NCBI GenBank assembly: GCA_022496805.1
Contig: CM040102.1
Span: 18,011,955 to 18,075,954 of the forward strand
Direction of reading: 5' to 3'
Length of the DNA stretch: 64,000 nucleotides
From: Pohlia nutans
Taxonomy: Eukaryota > Streptophyta > Bryopsida > Bryales > Mniaceae
In this document: positions 57,432 to 64,000 of the stretch, one piece after another
Numbering within the stretch: the first letter of the stretch is position 1
Layout: each line of letters starts with the position of its first letter
Notes under the pieces: generated by a model
Told to the model about the DNA's origin: nothing
Seen by the model: the letters and a program-made list of their open reading frames with translations, nothing else
Database searches by the model: none
Made by a program: the position numbers and the translations under genes

Positions 57432-58030
57432 TTTGGATTGTGTTCTCTTGTTCACGTTCCATTAGTGTATGTATTCCGATCTTGATCAATGTACCAACTC
57501 CTTTCATGTTTTAATGTATAAATTTTTGTCTTAAACCATACACAGATAAGTCACTCTCACTTGTAAAATTCACAAAAATTATATGAGTCTGTTCTTGACA
57601 TGAAGATTGCAATGAAGAGGTGTTGACGTAGGTCATTGCTCAACATCTTCACTTTCATTTTTGAAAATTTAACCCAAATTCTTTTTAACTTTGAAGTCAC
57701 ACACCGGCGTTCTTTTTAGTGGCTATATTTCGCCAGATTTCTCTACAAAATATGGCATTTCTCTTTTGTTAAGGAAAAAAATGAGAAAATTTTGATTTTT
57801 TTCGCCATATTTTCTCTACATTTTTTGTGAAGATAGCCAGATTTTGTGAAGAAGACTACCAAAATATGAAGAAATTCTATTAAAACATGATTGTAAGCTT
57901 AAGATTTTGCCAAATATTCTTTCCCAGTATTTTTTACGTCGCCAGTTAGGCTTCAAGAAAAAAAACATTAAAAAAACACTGTCACACACCCTCCAAAATC
58001 TCAAAGCATACGTTTTATAGTTTACCAAGG
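57432..58030. repeat. dispersed repeat R, copy 2, containing a Mutator-like insert
   Basis: Matches 15517-16270 outside the inserts. It lacks the AGGTGG MITE present in copy 1. Confidence 0.75.
57706..57980. mobile_element. Mutator-like MITE, copy 2
   Basis: 275 bp flanked by TCACACACC (57697-57705, 57981-57989). The corresponding place in repeat R copy 1 (near 16200) reads through as TTACGCACC without the insert. Homologous, inverted, to 21019-21261. Confidence 0.85.
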
Positions 58031-59250
58031 TTTAATCGGCACGTGTTTGATTAAGCTATTCTTACATTTATACGGTTGGATATTATCAATAGTATCCCTA
58101 ATTTTAACAAAGAGAGTTTTAAGAAAACACCATCATAAATCACTCTTGTCTCTATAACGAGGTTGGGTGGTAAAGGGTTAAGAGCATCTTCAATGGAATC
58201 GGTTAACTTGATACACCAACGCTACTTCAAGTGAGAATCATTTTCTTTAACCCAATGTTGTTGGCATTCCACCCTTGATTTATGTGGCCTCTCTATTTTT
58301 AACCCCTTGCATTCTAATGTGCTCTCCATTTGCCTCTCTTTATGTAATCAACTTCTCTTTACGGTGACTACCAACGTTTTTTTTATTCACAGTCAAGAGT
58401 CAACTTGCGATCCAAGCGCTGCCACCTCAACCAAGCCCTATTCACACTTGCACCCCTATGTGGGCAATGACAATTTTTTAAACAATGATGACGGCTGGCA
58501 TTGGGGCGCATGAACGAGCATCTCCCCGCCAAAATCAAGGACCTGTCAAGGACCTGTCACGAGACCCTCCCATTGCCGTTGCAGTGGCTATTTACATGCT
58601 CTAAGGGAGCATGAGAAGTCTTCATTCACTTCTGCAACACCACTTCAGTATACTTGAAGGATTGGACATACATGCATCCGCGAATCTGTATTGAGATCTT
58701 GAATGATCGTGTACATTTCAAGCGTAAGCACTAATAACGCAATTAAATTCTAAACTGTACTATTTTATAAATCCATCTCGATGAATGGGCTGTTGTACAT
58801 GATATTCAAGATTTTTGACATTGAACTTGTCATTTGTACAAGATTGCACTGTAAAGGTCACTCCATTGACTTGAGAATAATCCCATGTTCAAGATTTTTG
58901 ACATTGAACTTGTCATTTGTACAAGATTGCACTGTAAAGGTCACTCCATTGACTTGAGAATAATCCCATGTTCATTGTAGGAAATGTAGGGACTGCCCTG
59001 CCCCTACAAAATGATGAGGAATATACCTCATCATCTCGTCAACCCTAGCTAAGGGGACGCGGGGCATGGGTAGAAAACAGAGAGCGGATGGAAGCAGTTG
59101 GTCGCGGATAAACCTGGATGAAATCCCTAGGCAGCCTTGCGAGAGCACTTAAATGTTATGTTCCTGAATGTAATTATTTTCGAGTGTCACGTGAGATTAT
59201 TCACAAGTCAACTAACTGTAGATGATCATGTCACAAAAAGTTTTGAATCA
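58031..59250. other. spacer with possible AGAGCAT element
   Basis: AGAGCATCTTCAATGG at 58181 and ATGCTCT ending 58602 may be termini of a 420-bp MITE; flanking duplications do not agree. No gene. Confidence 0.35.
58805..58974. repeat. 83-bp tandem duplication
   Basis: Two apparently identical copies (58805-58887, 58888-58970) plus 4 nt of a third, starting TTCAAGATTTTTGAC. Confidence 0.92.
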
Positions 59251-59252
59251 TA

Positions 59253-59389
59253 AGGTAGAAGCACCTAATTATGACACTTTGTTTTGAAATCTATGATCTA
59301 TGACTCATGTAGAAAAATGTTCTTGAAATGAATACCTTTCCTAGAATGTGTCACAATTAGGTGATTGTCACAATTAAGTGCTTCTACCT
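59253..59389. mobile_element. short TA-flanked MITE, AGGTAGAAGCACC ends
   Basis: 137 bp, TA at 59251-59252 and 59390-59391. Ends AGGTAGAAGCACCTAATTATGACA with near-complement TGTCACAATTAAGTGCTTCTACCT. Confidence 0.85.
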
Positions 59390-59430
59390 TAATTAGTTTT
59401 TGACAAAATAAAGAGCTCTTTACAGCAAAA

Positions 59431-59711
59431 GACTCTGAATCCCCCACTCAAACGTTTATGCAAGAGGACAAAAATTGCCCTCTATTTTGAACGTGTAGGG
59501 GCCCACTTTAAAAAATAACCCCCGCTTCCAATAGTTTAAAACTCCCCGTGGGGTCCCCCTAAACCAAATTTCGGCTGTAGGTCTCAAATTTACAAAAAAA
59601 TTGCCAAAAAAGACTCTAGAGGGCCCAAAATGGAAATTTCAAAAAATGGGCCCCATTGGTGAACAATGCTTGTATTAACATCCGGGAGGGGGGAGGGGGG
59701 GATTTAGAGTC
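59431..59711. mobile_element. MITE with GACTCTGAATCCCCC ends
   Basis: 281 bp between GACTCTGAATCCCCC and GGGGGATTTAGAGTC. Target duplication unclear. Fragments of the same family lie at 55440-56350. Confidence 0.55.
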
Positions 59712-59773
59712 GGGCCTCTACAACAACCTATGTTCTCACAACTAGTCTAGTTGGTTCTTGTTTTTGTTTTTAA

Positions 59774-60316
59774 CTCCTAAAGGACCGTGGGTTTTTCTTG
59801 ATTTTTAGTATCAATTTCTCCTTTTTATATTCATTTTCTTGTGAATTTTTTTTGCTCTGGATAGCTAATACCAGTTTGAAAATTACAAAAAAAGACTAAA
59901 GAATTTTGGACCAATTTGACAAATTTTCCCATGCCTCCAAAGATGGTCAAAAAGGTAAAAAATAATAATCATCGTTTCATCATTTTACTTCAAATGCTAA
60001 AAATATACAACATATACAATCAAATTCTATGAAAATTGTACCATGCATTCTTTTGGTAGTATAAAGCAAGATCCTATAATTAGAGATGCAAAAGAATCAT
60101 TTCTTAGGTTTATTTAAAGTCGTGCCCAAACCGTCCATTCTCCTCCAAAAACCTTTTTCTCTCTACAACTTCCACTTACAAAGTCAAAATAAAAAAGAAA
60201 TTGTATCTTCATTTTTGTATCAACCCATCGAATTCACATAATGTTTAAAAAAAATAGGATAAAAATTAATACCGTGGGAACCTATCCAAACATTGAAATG
60301 TTTTAATTAGAACACA
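59774..60316. mobile_element. piggyBac-like MITE, right end decayed
   Basis: The left TTAA (59770-59773) is followed by CTCCTAAAGGACCGTGGG. The body matches 41793-42340. The right terminal repeat is not recognisable. Confidence 0.6.
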
Positions 60317-60961
60317 TTCTCGTCAAGACAAGGCAAAGCCAGTGAAGGCTATTGGATGTCATGCAGGTAGCCTATCTCTTGGCTTGAGTTTTTGTTCTGT
60401 AAATAACTTTCACTACCCATTTAAGACATGAAGTGCCAGCTCACTTAGGGTGAATGAACATGTGCTTAGTGTAAGAGTATTTCAAGAGTGACGCGGAGAT
60501 TCTCCCTTTGGAACTTGTGTGAGGTATGGAGAGCTATTCTAGCATTGGGGAGGTTCAAGGTCCAAGTCTCTTTAACAACACATAGCATTGTTATTGATCG
60601 AAATTAAAGGAGCCAAAACTCATTTTTGCTTGTTCTCTTTTGTCCTACGGAATTTTTTTGCTCGACTTTCCGGATAACTCTAATCTTTCCAAGTGTCCGA
60701 CCCTGATTCTCACCTTTTTGAAGTATTTTTAGGTTAGACCGATAAGAAAAAGTGCAATTTCGTCACATTTGATTCGTTTCTGGTATAAAATGAAAGGTTC
60801 CGTCATTGTAGAAAAAGAGCGCCGTGCACAAAGTTCATTGGTGTGGGGAGTAGGCAGTTAGGCGCTACGTCAGGCAGCCAGCGTCACAGTTGCATGAACA
60901 AAGTGAGGAAGAAAAAGCAGCCTGAGAGATTTGAGGGCAGCTCTGATCTGATATCCAGACA
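60317..60961. other. spacer with decayed GAGTTA-family sequence
   Basis: The terminus CCGGATAACTC at about 60672 and related interior phrases. No gene recognised. Confidence 0.35.
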
Positions 60962-60963
60962 TA

Positions 60964-61319
60964 AGGTAAGGACACCCATTCCCGTGACTGCATCCATTCC
61001 CGTCTGCATACAGGGCACCTCAATCCGAGAAACTCTGATCTTGGGTGGTTGAAGAAATTTGCTATTGTAAGGAACTTTTCATGGCAGAAGTTGCTTCTCC
61101 AAGTCACGGAATCAAGTGCATTCAAACACAATCAAAATGTGCAAATCATTTTTTGGCTTTGACTATCGAGAACGTACACAATTTCTACAATAACATGACT
61201 TTGTCGATGCAGTCTAGATTAATATCTAATTGCCTTTCCCTTGATATAATTACCTTACAAACTGCTCATTCAGAAGTATAATAATCTGCTTAAAGTCACG
61301 GGAATGGGTGTCCCTACCT
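60964..61319. mobile_element. TA-flanked MITE, AGGTAAGGACACCC family
   Basis: 356 bp, TA at 60962-60963 and 61320-61321. Ends AGGTAAGGACACCCATTCCC and complement GGGAATGGGTGTCCCTACCT. Confidence 0.87.
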
Positions 61320-61633
61320 TATTCATTCTTCCTACCAGGCCCACCAATCTGCCATTCCCTACTGTAGAGCTCTCATGCACACAACGTACACATCATCTAT
61401 AGGCACAACATTCTGTAAAACAAAATTAACCCACGTTCATTATATACTGCACTCATTATCCCATTTAGTGCATGTGGTAGTAATCCCCGAAGCTTATTTT
61501 GTAAATTCTCAAGATTAGTGAGGGCTGAAATTTTCATTGAGTGCCTAATATCACGCTAATTTTATATCATAATGATATTTAGTGTCACCTTCACTAATTT
61601 TCAGAAACCCTTCCTCTCTAAATGGGATAATTA

Positions 61634-62576
61634 AGGTTGGATGTCCTAAAACCACCACCTCTTCCAATTATGACATATAGAGTTTTTTTGGGGCCACCAT
61701 AGTTGAGACTCAAAACCACCAATTACATTATTCAAGCAAACCAATGGCATGCCAAGCATTGTGAAGAAGTAGTTGGTGGTTTTGGGTACCATTATGAGTG
61801 AAAATTAGTACCACATGGTGTGGTCATGGGGAAACCTAGAGGTCTGATTTGGGTCACGAAGTTCTTTTCACTTCGAAAATTTGTATCAATTTGAATATTG
61901 GAAATTAAATTGCGAAAATTTGTACATTCCGTGAGAAATCTTCTTCCTAGTGACTGAAAAATATTTCTCATTAATAACCTTTTTAACCCTTTAGCGCGCC
62001 GGCGTCCAGAATCTGGACGCCGGATGAATTTCAGCAGCTCGATTTCTGTAGGTACCGGATGTTTTTCATCCATTTTTATTTTTTTTCATTCTTGTGCTAG
62101 TTGAATACCATTTGTACGGTATGGATCTTCCAAATAAGATAATGTGAATTTTTGAATATTTATAAAAGTGATCAATGTCAAGTTTCAATCTTAGTTCAAA
62201 AAGAAAGACCTTAAATATGATTTTCCATAGTAAGTAGAATCAAATAATGGAAACCATACCATCTCGTAGTGCATGTCATTCTAATTTCATTACAATATTT
62301 TTAAATTTTTTTGTGTTAATTTTGGATTTTTAATTGAATTTCAAGAGAAAACCTTGCAAAATTACTTTAAAAATATTAATAATAAATATGATGAATCCAA
62401 CTGTACAGATGTTATCTACACATTGACATTTACAACTTTGTTTTGTACATCAACTCCATTTTCGTTTTTCATCAACCATTTTGTAACAAATCTTTGAAAC
62501 CAGTGTTGAATCCGGACGTTAAAGGGTTAAAATGAGGCCATATTTTTTGAGTTGGTGATTTTAGGACATCCAACCT
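61634..62576. mobile_element. TA-flanked MITE, AGGTTGGATGTCC family, interrupted
   Basis: TA at 61632-61633 and 62577-62578. Ends AGGTTGGATGTCCTAAAACCACC and GGTGATTTTAGGACATCCAACCT. Carries a piggyBac-like element at 61988-62526. Relative of 44729-45136. Confidence 0.87.
61988..62526. mobile_element. piggyBac-like MITE, copy G, nested
   Basis: 539 bp, TTAA at 61984-61987 and 62527-62530. The left end CCCTTTAGCGCGCC is followed by the palindrome GGCGTCCAGAATCTGGACGCC. The right end is TCCGGACGTTAAAGGG. Related to 42722-43256. Confidence 0.87.
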
Positions 62577-62578
62577 TA

Positions 62579-63597
62579 GTGTAATATCATTGTCAGGATA
62601 CTCTAATTTTTCACCCTTCCGAGGTTCTGGACAGTGAACACATTACCCCAGAATCTCAATTATGCACTCAAGAATCCTGGGAAGCGACGAGGATATGACT
62701 AATCCTTGCAATCTAATGCAGGACTAGACTGTTTTTTCAGTGTAGAGACCACTGATCAGGCTAAACCAATTCTTTCAGACATCTGTGCTGACAGTGCAGT
62801 ACAGCACATGCGAGGCAGCAAGGCCTTTACCCTTTTTCCTTATCATTTCAGGAACAATACCAGTATCATGAAAAGGGACGCCAATCCAAAAAGGCAATAT
62901 GATAGATGCCACCAAAGGTTTGAAGGCGAAGCAATAAGAGAACCTTGATGTTGTTGTTGTTGTTGATTATGTTGTACAATTATAACATGTTTGGTGTCTT
63001 CGACTGCTTATTGTTCTTCTGATCCTATCTGCACAAGAGCCTCGGTCCCCAGTCTACAAAGGAGGGAGGAAGCTTTGAAGTTGATCCTACGGCTCAAAAG
63101 AAACTGGCTAGCCAGTTTCCTCCTATGTTGGTATATTACATGATATCTCAACCCAATAATCAGTGGGGAATTGAATGAATGTCCCCAGACCTAACCTATG
63201 TAATGGTGTCTGCTTAACAGCTTCAGACATGGGGGACTGAGAGTATCTATGGCACATCAGTTTCCGGTGAGACCCCACTGTCCAGGAATTTGGATACCTG
63301 CACATTATGTTCCTATCAAGGCGCTGAAAGCTCTAAAGAAAAAAAAAAACAAAGTTCCTGCTGTACTGTATAGTCAACTATGCCGTCCAGTTCGCAACCG
63401 AAGACCACCTCTGCCACGATCAATTATGGAACGCATTTATCTGCAACCAAGTCATCAACAACACCAGATTAACTCCAGCACTAAAACATATACATACACA
63501 AGATCAAAAATCATACCTGCTATATGTACATTACTGTGATTACTGGTCAATTGAACCACAGAAGAAGACTAAACCCCAAAGGACCAAAGGAGACTAA
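62579..63597. other. spacer with a short (TTG)n run
   Basis: TTG repeats at about 62951-62965. No gene I can support. A duplicated terminus AACCCCAAAGGACC lies at 63573, just left of the next element. Confidence 0.4.
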
Positions 63598-63828
63598 CCC
63601 CTAAAGGACCAAAAATTCATGGTTTTCAAATCGTAAATTCAATCGGTCATGTTATGAAAAATAATGCAAATAGGAAATTCTTATTGATCCCCAGAATCAG
63701 TGAAGAACATTGTATGTGTTGGTCATAAAAGAAAGAAATTTTAAAAAAAGCAAGTCCTCATGGAATGTACTGAAAACTAGTAAAAGAAACACATGAGGTT
63801 TGATTCAGGTTTCTTGGTCCTTTAGGGG
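63598..63828. mobile_element. short piggyBac-like MITE, copy H
   Basis: 231 bp, flanks CTAA (63594-63597) and TTAA (63829-63832). Ends CCCCTAAAGGACCAA and TTGGTCCTTTAGGGG. The shortest full copy in the window. Confidence 0.83.
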
Positions 63829-63893
63829 TTAAAGAACAAGGATAGGACAAGGGGTGGTAGACCATGGAGAGGAGAAAAGGAGGAAAGTAGTAC

Positions 63894-64000
63894 CATGAGA
63901 GTCTTGCTGATGATACTCCGAAACTTGCCAGTGACCAGTCGATCCAAAAGCCTCTTGGCACCAGTGACATCCATGTCGGCCAACTGACGCAAATGGTAAC
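63894..64000 (-). CDS. possible partial exon, unknown protein
   Basis: On the - strand one frame is open from the window edge to a donor-like ATG/GTACTA at about 63894. It reads YHLRQLADMDVTGAKRLL then a Lys/Ile-rich helix. Coding-like composition (paired charges, no stops) is the only evidence. No family recognised. Confidence 0.35.

Overview
This window looks like nuclear DNA of a land plant. Its genes carry short GT-AG introns, the gene families are plant-type (a bZIP, a histidine phosphotransfer protein, a FAM91 protein, a plastid-type Nudix hydrolase), and the wide AT-rich spacers are built from nested transposable elements. The lineage cannot be fixed from sequence alone. The chromodomain Gypsy element with self-priming features and the many TTAA-flanked elements would fit a seedless plant (bryophyte, lycophyte or fern) better than a flowering plant, but that is inference.

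Genes, left to right: (1) a 5'-truncated bZIP gene, + strand, 1-2333, five exons; (2) a histidine-containing phosphotransfer (HPt/AHP) gene, - strand, about 18.1-20.1 kb, with a VQEP repeat at its N terminus; (3) a complete nine-exon FAM91 gene, - strand, 25.06-30.50 kb, 919 residues; (4) a complete six-exon Nudix hydrolase gene, + strand, 35.38-38.77 kb, 256 residues, whose first intron is an amplified array of its own exon-1/intron junction; (5) a possible partial exon on the - strand at the right edge.

Mobile elements dominate the rest. A Copia element (7508-12963) has a single open polyprotein, 258-bp LTRs that read as identical, ATATC target duplications, unusual TA..TA LTR ends and a primer site matching the anticodon arm of initiator tRNA-Met. 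A chromodomain Ty3/Gypsy element (47314-53668) has 391-bp LTRs differing at one base, CTTTA duplications, gag and pol in overlapping frames, one nonsense codon in integrase and an extra third ORF. Its LTR carries a dense array of heat-shock-element units upstream of a TATA box. Its primer site is a 13-nt perfect complement of the predicted 5' end of its own transcript, which suggests Tf1-like self-priming.

The DNA transposons are mostly small and non-autonomous: TTAA-flanked piggyBac-like elements (at least eight well delimited), a Tc1/mariner relic that has become a foldback, Stowaway elements, several TA-flanked families starting AGG, PIF/Harbinger (Tourist) elements with TAA/TTA duplications, and two Mutator-like elements with 9-bp duplications. 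Several are nested, and paralogous empty sites inside the window support three of the insertions directly.

The host genes are unrelated in function (transcription, cytokinin phosphorelay, Golgi vesicle tethering, dinucleotide hydrolysis), and nothing suggests they work together. The most interesting biology is in the retrotransposons and the TTAA elements.
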